Part shown: positions 7,980 to 14,983 of the stretch, one piece after another
Layout: each line of letters starts with the position of its first letter
Numbering within the stretch: position 1 is the first letter of the stretch
Assembly: GCF_002432345.1 (NCBI RefSeq)
Contig: NZ_DJDT01000242.1
Coordinates: forward strand, 1 to 22,576
Reading direction: 5' to 3'
Origin: Pedobacter sp. UBA5917
GTDB taxonomy: Bacteria > Bacteroidota > Bacteroidia > Sphingobacteriales > Sphingobacteriaceae
Length of the DNA stretch: 22,576 bases
The notes under the pieces: model-generated
What the model was told of the DNA's origin: nothing
The model's database searches: none
Seen by the model: the letters and a program-made list of their open reading frames with translations, nothing else
Program-made: the position numbers and the translations under genes

Positions 7980-8626
7980 GTTCAAACAAAAAGCCCTTTA
8001 TAATTGGTATTGCCGGCGGTAGCGGTTCGGGCAAAACATTTTTCTTAAACTGCTTTCTGCATCATTTTAAACAGGATGAAGTAACGCTCGTATCGCAGGA
8101 TGATTATTACATCCCTGCAGGCGACATGACACAGGAAGAAAACAAATTGTACAATTTCGACCTTCCATCAACAATCGACAGCGAGCAGTTTTTAAGGGAC
8201 ATTAAGCAATTAATGAGTGGCGAAGTGGTTTATAAAAAAGAATATAATTTCAATAATCCATTAGCTGTTGTCAAAATCCTTGAAATTAAGTCGGCTCCGA
8301 TCATTATCGTAGAGGGCCTGTTTATCCTTCATTTTAAAGAAATTGCCGCATTACTCGATCACACCATTTTTGTGGATGCCGACGAACAGGTAGCCTTAGA
8401 CCGCCGTATTAAACGCGATGGTTTAGAACGTGGTTACCCTGAAGAAGACGTATTGTATAAATGGCATAACCACGTTGTTCCTGCTTATAAGGAGTATTTA
8501 TTACCCTATCGCGAACAATGTAATAAGGTAGTGCTCAATAACACCAACGAACCCGACGAAATCATCGCCATTACAGAAGCCATTTCAAATGATTTGAGAA
8601 ATAGCATTTTGGTTGATATAGCGTAA
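7976..8626 (+). CDS. udk: Uridine kinase
   Basis: A 216-residue P-loop kinase of the uridine kinase/phosphoribulokinase family, which phosphorylates uridine and cytidine to UMP and CMP in pyrimidine salvage. Seen in the sequence are Walker A GGSGSGKT (14-21), a QDDYY segment (about 42-46), a FDLPSTID region where the nucleoside-binding aspartate region lies, IVEGLFIL (Walker B region), and RRIKRDGLERG, the Arg-rich lid. The start overlaps the LysM gene stop (ATGA), an unusual pairing of a cell-wall protein with a cytoplasmic salvage enzyme. A strong terminator follows within six bases of the stop. FDLPSTID differs from the DHP form of enterobacterial Udk, so nucleoside specificity is inferred from family only. 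Confidence 0.88.
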   Translation: MSSNKKPFIIGIAGGSGSGKTFFLNCFLHHFKQDEVTLVSQDDYYIPAGDMTQEENKLYNFDLPSTIDSEQFLRDIKQLMSGEVVYKKEYNFNNPLAVVKILEIKSAPIIIVEGLFILHFKEIAALLDHTIFVDADEQVALDRRIKRDGLERGYPEEDVLYKWHNHVVPAYKEYLLPYREQCNKVVLNNTNEPDEIIAITEAISNDLRNSILVDIA

Positions 8627-8631
8627 ACACC

Positions 8632-8668
8632 AGAGAAGTCAAGTTTTAAAAACTTGACTTCTCTTTTT
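8632..8668 (+). terminator. Rho-independent terminator after udk
   Basis: A perfect 15-base stem AGAGAAGTCAAGTTT / AAACTTGACTTCTCT with a three-base loop, followed by TTTT. Confidence 0.9.
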
Positions 8669-8692
8669 ATATACTAAATTTCATCTGTCTCC

Positions 8693-8716
8693 ATGGTTTG
8701 TGTCCTCACAAACCAT
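8693..8716. repeat. Perfect hairpin, 10-base stem
   Basis: ATGGTTTGTG and CACAAACCAT flank the loop TCCT. There is no T-tract, so it is not a classical terminator. A fragment of the same word (ACAAACCA) recurs at about 8733. Confidence 0.6.
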
Positions 8717-8765
8717 CGCTATAACTCCATTACAAACCACCTCAATAGTTTCATTACCAAAAAGC

Positions 8766-8785
8766 TCAAGTTTTTAAAAACTTGA
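8766..8785. repeat. 20-base perfect palindrome, second copy of the udk terminator core
   Basis: TCAAGTTTTTAAAAACTTGA is the inner part of the udk terminator at 8639-8657 with one extra T. It is followed by CTTATTTTT on the plus strand, so it may act as a back-up terminator. Confidence 0.6.
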
Positions 8786-8805
8786 CTTATTTTTCACCAC
8801 TACAT

Positions 8806-8832
8806 TTTGTCAGGCTGAGCGGAGTCGAAGCC
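8806..8832. repeat. Dispersed repeat abutting the scoB stop
   Basis: The minus strand reads GGCTTCGACTCCGCTCAGCC then TGACA. I recognise this word from intergenic regions of many Pedobacter and Flavobacterium genomes (recall, not a search). It begins directly after the scoB stop codon. Confidence 0.55.
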
Positions 8833-9492
8833 TCAATCCAATCGCATTTCCGGTATCTCCCCTTCTACAATCAACCTTCCTGCTGTAGCTTGCTGTATAA
8901 ACTCCACACTTACCCCAGGCGCACGTTCTAAAAGTTTAAAACCGCCTTCGGGCAAAACATCCAATACTGCCAGTTCGGTCACAATCTTTTTAATACATTT
9001 TACACCCGTTAAAGGTAAAGTACATTTTGGCAATAATTTACTCTCCCCGGCTTTGTTTACATGCTGCATGGCCACGATAATATTTTTGGCCGAAGCAACC
9101 AGATCCATTGCCCCTCCCATTCCTTTTACCATTTTACCGGGAATTTTCCAGTTGGCTATATCACCGTTTTCAGAAACCTCCATGGCCCCTAAAATGGTTA
9201 AATCTACTTTTTGTGCACGGATCATCCCAAAACTCATGGCCGAATCAAAAATTGATGATCCGGGCAAAGTGGTGATCGTCTGTTTCCCTGCGTTTATTAA
9301 ATCGGCATCTTCCTCTCCCTCAAAAGGAAATGGACCCATACCCAACAATCCGTTTTCTGATTGTAATACCACATTGATTCCCTTTGGGATATAATTGGCT
9401 ACCAGGGTTGGTATACCGATCCCAAGGTTAACATAGTAGCCGTCTTTTATTTCTTTAGCAATACGCTGTGCGATCTCTTCTTTTGAAAACAT
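8833..9492 (-). CDS. scoB: 3-oxoacid CoA-transferase subunit B
   Basis: A 219-residue beta subunit of a heterodimeric class I CoA-transferase (SCOT/Ato type). The enzyme moves CoA between succinyl-CoA and acetoacetate or a related 3-oxoacid, in ketone-body, branched-chain or aromatic catabolism. The catalytic glutamate is E46 in the family motif SENGLLGMGP (45-54). The GMGGAMDL motif and the NLGIGIPTLVANY N-terminal strand-turn are also present. Length is normal. It lies 44 bases downstream of subunit A on the same strand, in a spacer made largely of ATTCA-like words. The stop codon abuts a dispersed repeat. The substrate cannot be told from sequence alone. Confidence 0.93.
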   Translation of the reverse strand: MFSKEEIAQRIAKEIKDGYYVNLGIGIPTLVANYIPKGINVVLQSENGLLGMGPFPFEGEEDADLINAGKQTITTLPGSSIFDSAMSFGMIRAQKVDLTILGAMEVSENGDIANWKIPGKMVKGMGGAMDLVASAKNIIVAMQHVNKAGESKLLPKCTLPLTGVKCIKKIVTELAVLDVLPEGGFKLLERAPGVSVEFIQQATAGRLIVEGEIPEMRLD

Positions 9493-9495
9493 AAG

Positions 9496-9526
9496 ATTGA
9501 ATTAATGAATTTTGAATGATTGAATG
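9496..9526. repeat. ATTCA-type short direct repeats in the scoA-scoB spacer
   Basis: On the minus strand the spacer reads as imperfect repeats of ATTCA (CATTCAATCATTCAAAATTC and onward). It is a low-complexity stretch with no coding role. Confidence 0.4.
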
Positions 9527-9536
9527 CTTTAATCTG

Positions 9537-10265
9537 CTATTCGACTTCGGACTTTGGACTGCCGACTTCTGACTTCCTCACCGTTCTCTGTTCAATTCTT
9601 TTCTCGTAATCTTTGCCCTGAAAAATGCGGTGCACATAAATACCCGGCGTATGGATATAATCAGGATCGAGTTCGCCTGCTTCTACCAGTTCTTCTACCT
9701 CGGCAATGGTTATTTTACCCGCCATGGCCATTACCGGATTAAAATTGCGACTGGTAGACCTAAAGATCAAATTACCCGCAGTATCACCTTTCCACGCTTT
9801 AACAATGGCAAAATCGGCATCAAAAGCATATTCCATTAAATAATCCTTGCCATCAAAATTGCGTACTTCTTTACCCTCTGCCACTTCGGTACCTACACCG
9901 GCGGGTGTAAAAATGGCGGGCATGCCATATCCTGCTGCAAGGCAACGGGTGGCCAAAGTACCCTGGGGAATCAGATCTACTTCCAGTTCGCCACTTAACA
10001 ATTGCCTTTCAAACTCTGCATTTTCGCCCACGTAAGAAGAAATCATTTTTTTAACCTGACGCTGTTTAAGCATTAAGCCGATACCAAAGTCATCAACGCC
10101 AGCATTATTGGAAATACAGGTTAATTCCTTCACCTGCTTTTTGACTAAAGCATTAATGCAATTTTCCGGAATACCGCAAAGGCCAAAACCGCCAAGCATG
10201 ATGGTTACGCCATCTGATATATCTTTGATGGCCTCTTCGGCACCAGATACCACTTTATTTATCAT
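9537..10265 (-). CDS. scoA: 3-oxoacid CoA-transferase subunit A
   Basis: A 242-residue alpha subunit, partner of the scoB product. The CoA-binding glycine-rich motif GGFGLCGIPENCI is at 25-37. The family segments SNNAGVDDFGIGLML, PQGTLATRCLA and FTPAGVGTEVAEGKE, and the ending IFQGKDYEKRIEQRTVR, are all visible. Homologues normally end near the RTVRK point, whereas this protein continues with KSEVGSPKSEVE. The DNA there is a short-period repeat (GAAGTC, AAGTCC words), so the last dozen residues look like a read-through of an intergenic repeat into the gene. The first gene of the scoAB pair, it diverges from a small cysteine-rich gene at 10395, with about 130 bases between starts. Confidence 0.92.
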   Translation of the reverse strand: MINKVVSGAEEAIKDISDGVTIMLGGFGLCGIPENCINALVKKQVKELTCISNNAGVDDFGIGLMLKQRQVKKMISSYVGENAEFERQLLSGELEVDLIPQGTLATRCLAAGYGMPAIFTPAGVGTEVAEGKEVRNFDGKDYLMEYAFDADFAIVKAWKGDTAGNLIFRSTSRNFNPVMAMAGKITIAEVEELVEAGELDPDYIHTPGIYVHRIFQGKDYEKRIEQRTVRKSEVGSPKSEVE

Positions 10266-10356
10266 TTTACGAATTTTTGGTTAGTTTGCTAAATTACAAA
10301 TTGCCTTCAAAAGTGCAGCATTTATAATTTTTAAATCTATTGGGAATATTTATCAA

Positions 10357-10387
10357 TTGGAATTAATCTAAATAACCATTACCTTTG
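10357..10387 (+). promoter_or_regulatory. Consensus Bacteroidota promoter of the 54-residue gene
   Basis: TTG (10357-10359), a 20-base spacer and TACCTTTG (10380-10387) fit TTG-N19-22-TAnnTTTG exactly. The ATG follows at 10395, so the leader is only a few bases. Confidence 0.7.
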
Positions 10388-10394
10388 TGCAGCA

Positions 10395-10559
10395 ATGATT
10401 TACGAGAGAGAAGAAAGTCTATTCATATTACCCACCGATCCTGAATTTCAAAAAGGAATGGGTTTTATTTTCAGCTGCACTGCTGAACACAAAAAATGCT
10501 GTGAGAAATTTAAAAAAGGCAAACGCTGTAAAAAATGTCCCGGCAATAAAAAGAAATAA
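10395..10559 (+). CDS. Small cysteine-rich protein, 54 aa
   Basis: A short frame of 54 codons with ATG start and TAA stop. It begins MIYEREESLFILPTDPEF and has a basic, Cys-rich C-terminal half with C28, C35, C36, C45 and C48 in a lysine-rich setting (KKCCEKFKKGKRCKKCPG). The pattern suggests a small zinc-binding or nucleic-acid-binding protein; this is inference. Reality is supported by the exact promoter 8 bases upstream, a coding-like base pattern, and its fit in the space between scoA and the sugar dehydrogenase gene, with whose stop it is separated by three bases. I think similar small proteins occur in related bacteria, but I cannot name a family. Confidence 0.75.
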   Translation: MIYEREESLFILPTDPEFQKGMGFIFSCTAEHKKCCEKFKKGKRCKKCPGNKKK

Positions 10560-10562
10560 GCC

Positions 10563-11651
10563 TTATTTAGCTATTTCCACAATTTTGTCGTCGCTTCCAT
10601 TACTGGTGCATATATAAATTTTCCCTTCAGGCGATTGGCAAACAGCCCTGATCCTACCATAAGTACTCACATAAAAATCTTTTGTTCCGGTAATTTTGGA
10701 CTGGGTTTCATCCAGTTTCAGCTGCATCAGTTTGGTTCCTTTTAATACAGCCAACAGTAAAGAATTTTTAAACTGTGGAATATAATTGTTATTATAATAA
10801 GCCAATCCGCTTGGCGCAATAGTAGGCGTCCAGTTGATTAAAGGCTCCATTACATTATTAGCGCTACAGAACGACTGTTCGCCACTCTCATTACAAAAGC
10901 CTTTAATATTCGGCCAACCGTAATTTCTTCCTTTTTCAATAATATTGATTTCATCATCCGAATCGGGGCCATGTTCTGAAGAGAATATTTTATTGCCAAC
11001 CTGCACTAATCCCTGCGCATTCCTGTGTCCTAAACTCCAAACCGGATTGTTTGGATAAGGATTATCTGCCGGAATAGATCCATCTAAATTGATCCTTAAA
11101 ATTTTACCCGCCAGGGAATTTACATTTTGTGGGTTGGCCGTATCGGATGCATCGCCGGTACTGATAAAAAGCTTGCCGCCGCTGATCAACAAACGTGATC
11201 CATTATGGATAGAAGCAGCCGGGATCTGATCTAGCAGCACCAGTGGGCTGCCTAAATTTCCTCCACCATAAGTATAGCGTACAACTTTAGCCCTATAGGT
11301 ATTTCCATAGCCATATACTACATAAACATAAGGATTTGAAGTAAAATCGGGATGCAAAGCCATTCCCAGCAAGCCGCCTTCGCCATTGGTACGCACTTCA
11401 GAAATGGTTAATAAGGGTGTAATTTGTCCGGTAGAAGGATTTAACCTGCTGATTTTACCGGCCTTTTCGGTAAACCAGATAAAGTTATCAGGCCCATAAA
11501 CCATATCCCAGGGAAGATTTAAGCCTGATACAACAACTTTTGCCTTTAATTCTACATCTGGCAGGGTGCCTGGATCTTCATTACCATCATCGGTCTTTTT
11601 GCAGGTTGTGGCAATCATCACCACAAAAAAGCAGAGTAAGATTTTTTTCAT
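10563..11651 (-). CDS. PQQ-dependent sugar dehydrogenase family lipoprotein (GDH/YliI-like)
   Basis: A 362-residue six-bladed beta-propeller of the soluble glucose/aldose dehydrogenase family, which oxidises sugars with PQQ outside the cytoplasm. A lipoprotein signal peptide ends at C17 (IATTC). Family motifs are LPWDMVYGPD (46-55), GEGGLLGMALHPDF (90-103), SIHNGSRLL with the candidate catalytic His149, GDASD (166-170), GHRNAQGL (208-215), SEHGPDSDDEIN (225-236) and GRNYGWP. Compared with bacterial GDH, the segment after His149 reads NGSR instead of GGR. The start at 11651 is fixed by the signal peptide. It is a single gene with an inverted repeat in its leader. The true substrate is unknown, and no PQQ synthesis genes are seen in this window. 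Confidence 0.88.
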   Translation of the reverse strand: MKKILLCFFVVMIATTCKKTDDGNEDPGTLPDVELKAKVVVSGLNLPWDMVYGPDNFIWFTEKAGKISRLNPSTGQITPLLTISEVRTNGEGGLLGMALHPDFTSNPYVYVVYGYGNTYRAKVVRYTYGGGNLGSPLVLLDQIPAASIHNGSRLLISGGKLFISTGDASDTANPQNVNSLAGKILRINLDGSIPADNPYPNNPVWSLGHRNAQGLVQVGNKIFSSEHGPDSDDEINIIEKGRNYGWPNIKGFCNESGEQSFCSANNVMEPLINWTPTIAPSGLAYYNNNYIPQFKNSLLLAVLKGTKLMQLKLDETQSKITGTKDFYVSTYGRIRAVCQSPEGKIYICTSNGSDDKIVEIAK

Positions 11652-11652
11652 A

Positions 11653-11685
11653 GCCGTAACGTTTTAAAAATAACACTGTTACGGC
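11653..11685. repeat. Inverted repeat in the sugar dehydrogenase leader
   Basis: GCCGTAAC (11653-11660) and GTTACGGC (11678-11685) form an 8-base perfect inverted repeat, two bases from the start codon. It could be an operator or an mRNA hairpin covering the translation start. Confidence 0.45.
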
Positions 11686-11710
11686 CATAAAGTTTTGGTT
11701 GTGGTATTAC

Positions 11711-11827
11711 CGTCATTGCGAGAAGGCTTTTTCAGCCGACAGTTTACCCCGTTTTTACGGGGAAGCAATCTTACAACGATCGCGACCACGCGTTCGCATT
11801 AAGATTGCTTCGTACCTCGCAATGACG
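11711..11827. repeat. Nested palindromic intergenic element (GTCATTGCGAG family)
   Basis: Outer arms CGTCATTGCGAG (11711-11722) and CTCGCAATGACG (11816-11827) are a perfect 12-base inverted repeat. Inner arms GAAGCAATCTTA (11762-11773) and TAAGATTGCTTC (11800-11811) are another. A third hairpin, CCCCGT-TTTT-ACGGGG (11747-11762), lies in the left half. I recognise the outer words as a common dispersed repeat of Bacteroidota genomes. No protein is encoded. Confidence 0.75.
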
Positions 11828-11940
11828 ACTTTTTATTGAAAATCAGCCTCGAGATAGATCTCTCTGTTCCTCTGCGTTTCTTCTGATAGCTATCGGAACC
11901 TGATGACGGTATTTTTCGGAACATATCGTCTTATGTCTCA

Positions 11941-11966
11941 AATCTCACATCTAAAATCTCACATCT
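11941..11966. repeat. Tandem short repeat running into the mutS2 stop
   Basis: AATCTCACATCT occurs at 11941-11952 and 11955-11966 with a 14-base period. A partial copy (TCTCA) lies just before. The mutS2 stop codon overlaps the last base of the array. Confidence 0.55.
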
Positions 11967-14344
11967 CAATTCAAATAAACATAGGTAATTCCATCACCTC
12001 CCCTATCGGCATGTTCATCTTCCATCCTGTTTACCTGACTATACTTTCTCAAATACTCCCTGATCATTTTTCTTAAAATCCCATCACCTTTACCATGGAT
12101 CAGTTTTATGGAAGGAAAACCAAGCATAATGGCCTTATCCAGGTATTTTTCAACTTCGAACAGGGCATCTTCGGTGCGTTTTCCACGCAAATCCAACTCA
12201 GCCCTAAAACCCGAAACCGCTTCGTTCATACGTCCGGCGAAAGAATTAGCACTGCTTTGGATCACTTTTTTAGCTTCGCGGTTACTTACTTTTTGCACGC
12301 GGTTCTTTTTAACCGTCGAACGTAAATCGCCAATGGCCAAAACCAGTTCATTGCGGTTAATTTCTAAAACCTGACCGATGGTTTCACTATCCGTAAATTT
12401 AACCAGATCGCCAACTTCAATTTCTCCTCCAACAACCACCTGCAAAGGTTTCGGACGTTCTTTCGGAACCGTATTTTTAATCAGCTCTTTTTGCAGGTTC
12501 TGACGCAGTTCTTTAGTTACTTCCTTATCCGCTTGCTTCCCTTTAATCTCGGCAATAGTGTTTTCTACCAGTTTATTCGCATTTTTAATAATATTTTGCG
12601 CTTCCTGTTTTGCCTCCTTAATTAATACCTTTTTATTCTCTTCTAAAAAGGCTTTCAATTTTTCATTTTCGGCAACCAGATTTTTGGCTTTATTCTGCTG
12701 ATTGGCCAAACTTACTTTGGCATCATAAACATTTTTCTTTTCACGTTCCAGGTCAACCAGCATCGTATCTACCCTGTTCTGGTTAGATCCTGTTTTCTCC
12801 TTTGCCAACTGGATCACCTCTTTTGGCAAACCGATATTCTGCGCAATTTCGAAAGCGTAAGAGCTCCCCGGTTTTCCCATTTCTAAAATATAAAGCGGCT
12901 TCATCTTGGCATTATCAAAAAGCATCGATGCATTTTCCAATCCAGGGGTATTGCCTGCAAAAAGCTTTAAATTAGAATAGTGGGTAGTAATTACGCCCCT
13001 TACTTTTTTATTGTTAAGCACCTCTAAAACGGCTTCGGCCATTGGTCCGCCAAACTGTGGATCGGTACCTGTACCAAACTCATCAATCAGCACCATGGTT
13101 TTTGGCGAAGCATGCTCTACAAAATAGCGCATCTTTTTCAGGTGCGCACTGTAGGTACTTAAATCGCTCTCAATTGATTGATCATCGCCGATATCGGCAA
13201 AAATATTTTCAAAAATGCCCACTTCACTATTCGCATCAACGGGAATCAACAAACCGGTTTGAAGCATAATCTGCAATAAACCAACGGTTTTCATACAAAC
13301 CGATTTACCACCTGCATTTGGTCCAGAAACCAATACCACACGCGTTTCAGCATCGATATGGATATTTAAAGGTGTAACGGTTTTCTTTTCCGCTGCAAAT
13401 GATATCGACAATAAAGGATGCCTCGCATTGATCAGTTTCGTTTTCGGTTCTTTTAGCAAACCGGGCATTTCTGCTTCAATATCCAAAGCAAATAAAGCTT
13501 TTGCACGTACAAAATCCAGTTTGGTCAAAAAACCATGGTATGAAAGCAATAATGGCGAATACGGACGCAATTCATCTGTCAGCGCAATCAAAATTTTGAT
13601 AATTTCACGTCTTTTATCAAATTCCAGATCGCGCAATTTATTATTTAGGGTAAAAACCTCTTCAGGTTCGATGTAAACCGTTTGCCCGGTTGCAGATTCA
13701 TCGTGTACAAAGCCTTTCAGCTTCCGCTTATTCTCTGCCAAAACCGGGATACACATCCTTCCATCCCTGATGGTTAAGCTACCATCTGCAACCCAATTAT
13801 TGGCAATGGCCTGCTTGTAAATCGAATCCATGCGTTTACGCACATCCTGTTCTGCCTTCGCTATCGCAGAAGTAATCTCCTGCAGTTCTTTCGATGCATT
13901 TGGTTTGATCTTTCCTTTGGCATCTATTACCGTTTCTATTTTACGGAGGATTGCTTTTTCGATCGGCAAATGCTCAAATAAAGCTTCGAGCGTTGGATAA
14001 ACTTCTGCACGTTCTTCAAAAAAACGCAGTACCGAAAAAACAGTCTGCAGTGAAGTATAAACCTGAAACCACTCATCTTCTAACAGATAAGTGCCCTCAA
14101 CCCTGATTTTATCAACCAGCGATTTAATATCAAAAAATGTATTGATCTGTAACGGTTCCTGATTTTGCAGGATACTTTTAAACTCGTTTGTTTGTCGTAA
14201 AAATTTATCAATCTGATCAAAACGGTTCATCACCTGCATCTTGCCCACCATTGTTTGCCCCATGGGGCTTAAACAATGTTTGCTGATCAGCTGCCTGATC
14301 TCTACAAAACCTAAACGTTCTAAACAATTATCGGGATATAACAT
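11966..14344 (-). CDS. mutS2: MutS2 family endonuclease / ribosome-rescue ATPase
   Basis: A 792-residue MutS2, full length. The ABC-type ATPase has Walker A GPNAGGKS (341-348), the signature region STYSAHLKKM, and Walker B MVLIDEFGTGTDP (417-429). A long Lys/Glu-rich coiled coil lies at about 525-620. The C-terminal Smr domain starts near 715 with DLRG (718-721) and HGKG (750-753), the nuclease motifs. MutS2 has no mismatch-recognition domain; in other bacteria it suppresses recombination and splits collided ribosomes (RqcU role). Which applies here cannot be read from sequence. It follows the DUF4296 lipoprotein gene by six bases, so the two form an operon. The stop lies in a short tandem repeat. 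Confidence 0.95.
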   Translation of the reverse strand: MLYPDNCLERLGFVEIRQLISKHCLSPMGQTMVGKMQVMNRFDQIDKFLRQTNEFKSILQNQEPLQINTFFDIKSLVDKIRVEGTYLLEDEWFQVYTSLQTVFSVLRFFEERAEVYPTLEALFEHLPIEKAILRKIETVIDAKGKIKPNASKELQEITSAIAKAEQDVRKRMDSIYKQAIANNWVADGSLTIRDGRMCIPVLAENKRKLKGFVHDESATGQTVYIEPEEVFTLNNKLRDLEFDKRREIIKILIALTDELRPYSPLLLSYHGFLTKLDFVRAKALFALDIEAEMPGLLKEPKTKLINARHPLLSISFAAEKKTVTPLNIHIDAETRVVLVSGPNAGGKSVCMKTVGLLQIMLQTGLLIPVDANSEVGIFENIFADIGDDQSIESDLSTYSAHLKKMRYFVEHASPKTMVLIDEFGTGTDPQFGGPMAEAVLEVLNNKKVRGVITTHYSNLKLFAGNTPGLENASMLFDNAKMKPLYILEMGKPGSSYAFEIAQNIGLPKEVIQLAKEKTGSNQNRVDTMLVDLEREKKNVYDAKVSLANQQNKAKNLVAENEKLKAFLEENKKVLIKEAKQEAQNIIKNANKLVENTIAEIKGKQADKEVTKELRQNLQKELIKNTVPKERPKPLQVVVGGEIEVGDLVKFTDSETIGQVLEINRNELVLAIGDLRSTVKKNRVQKVSNREAKKVIQSSANSFAGRMNEAVSGFRAELDLRGKRTEDALFEVEKYLDKAIMLGFPSIKLIHGKGDGILRKMIREYLRKYSQVNRMEDEHADRGGDGITYVYLN

Positions 14345-14350
14345 ATTATT

Positions 14351-14914
14351 TTATTGTACCAGTGCCGGAGTTGTGGGCGAAGCCACCACCAGCGATCCGG
14401 CTTTCTTTATATTTATAAGTGAATCGGCCTGTTTTTTCTTTTTCGCAATTTCGGCAGTCGCTTTTGCCTTCGATAAAGAATCCGGTTTCATTTTTTTCCT
14501 GATCGCAAGAGAATCGGCCTTAAATTTCTTTGCAATCACCAATGAATCGGCTTTGAATTTCTTTTTCTGAATACTTTTATCGGCAATATCTACCGCTTTT
14601 TTCTGTTGTTTTAATGCTTTTTCTATGTTCTTATATATTTCGCCAAGCTCTTTCGGATTTTTATTGTACCAGTTCAAACTTTTATTGTACTGCGCAGAAT
14701 CGGTACCGAATTTTTTATAAATACCTTTGTAATAAGCCGCGGCTACCTTTTTGGTCGAATCTGGAACGTAAATCGTCGAGATATAGCCATCTACTATGTG
14801 CATATCATATAAAATCTTCTCCATTTTATCGGGTTTAATAATATCGTCCGGTATACCGGGCTTACAGCCAAACCATAATATAGCCGTCATTAAAACCCAC
14901 ATTAGTCTCTTCAT
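14351..14914 (-). CDS. DUF4296 domain lipoprotein with KADSL repeats
   Basis: A 187-residue lipoprotein: the signal peptide ends at C17 (LWFGC). Residues about 20-105 match the DUF4296 pattern known from Bacteroidota (IPDDIIKPDKMEKILYDMHI, a YYKGIYKKFGTDSAQYNKSL block, then NWYNKNPKELGEIY). Residues 118-170 are a Lys-rich repeat tract with four K-x-ADSL-like units (at about 121, 131, 142 and 162). The tail is Ala/Pro/Thr rich. The function of DUF4296 proteins is unknown to me; a helical, charged linker on the periplasmic or surface side is likely. The gene is first in a unit with mutS2 (six-base gap) and diverges from yggS. Confidence 0.85.
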   Translation of the reverse strand: MKRLMWVLMTAILWFGCKPGIPDDIIKPDKMEKILYDMHIVDGYISTIYVPDSTKKVAAAYYKGIYKKFGTDSAQYNKSLNWYNKNPKELGEIYKNIEKALKQQKKAVDIADKSIQKKKFKADSLVIAKKFKADSLAIRKKMKPDSLSKAKATAEIAKKKKQADSLINIKKAGSLVVASPTTPALVQ

Positions 14915-14934
14915 CCTTAATTAAAATATTATTT

Positions 14935-14967
14935 TTTGCCCAAATTGCGGCAAGGTTATTAATTTTA
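14935..14967 (+). promoter_or_regulatory. Candidate promoter of yggS operon
   Basis: TTTG (14935-14938), a 21-base spacer and TAATTTTA (14960-14967), which differs from TAnnTTTG only in the last base. It lies 16 bases before the yggS ATG. Confidence 0.4.
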
Positions 14968-14983
14968 CCAAAAATAGTTATAA

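Larger units (their letters stand above)
11652..11965. other. 314-base intergenic region filled with repeats
   Basis: No gene is seen between the mutS2 stop and the sugar dehydrogenase start. The space holds a leader inverted repeat (11653-11685), a 117-base nested palindromic element (11711-11827), a small palindrome GATAGCTATC (11886-11895), and tandem AATCTCACATCT words (11941-11966). Confidence 0.6.
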
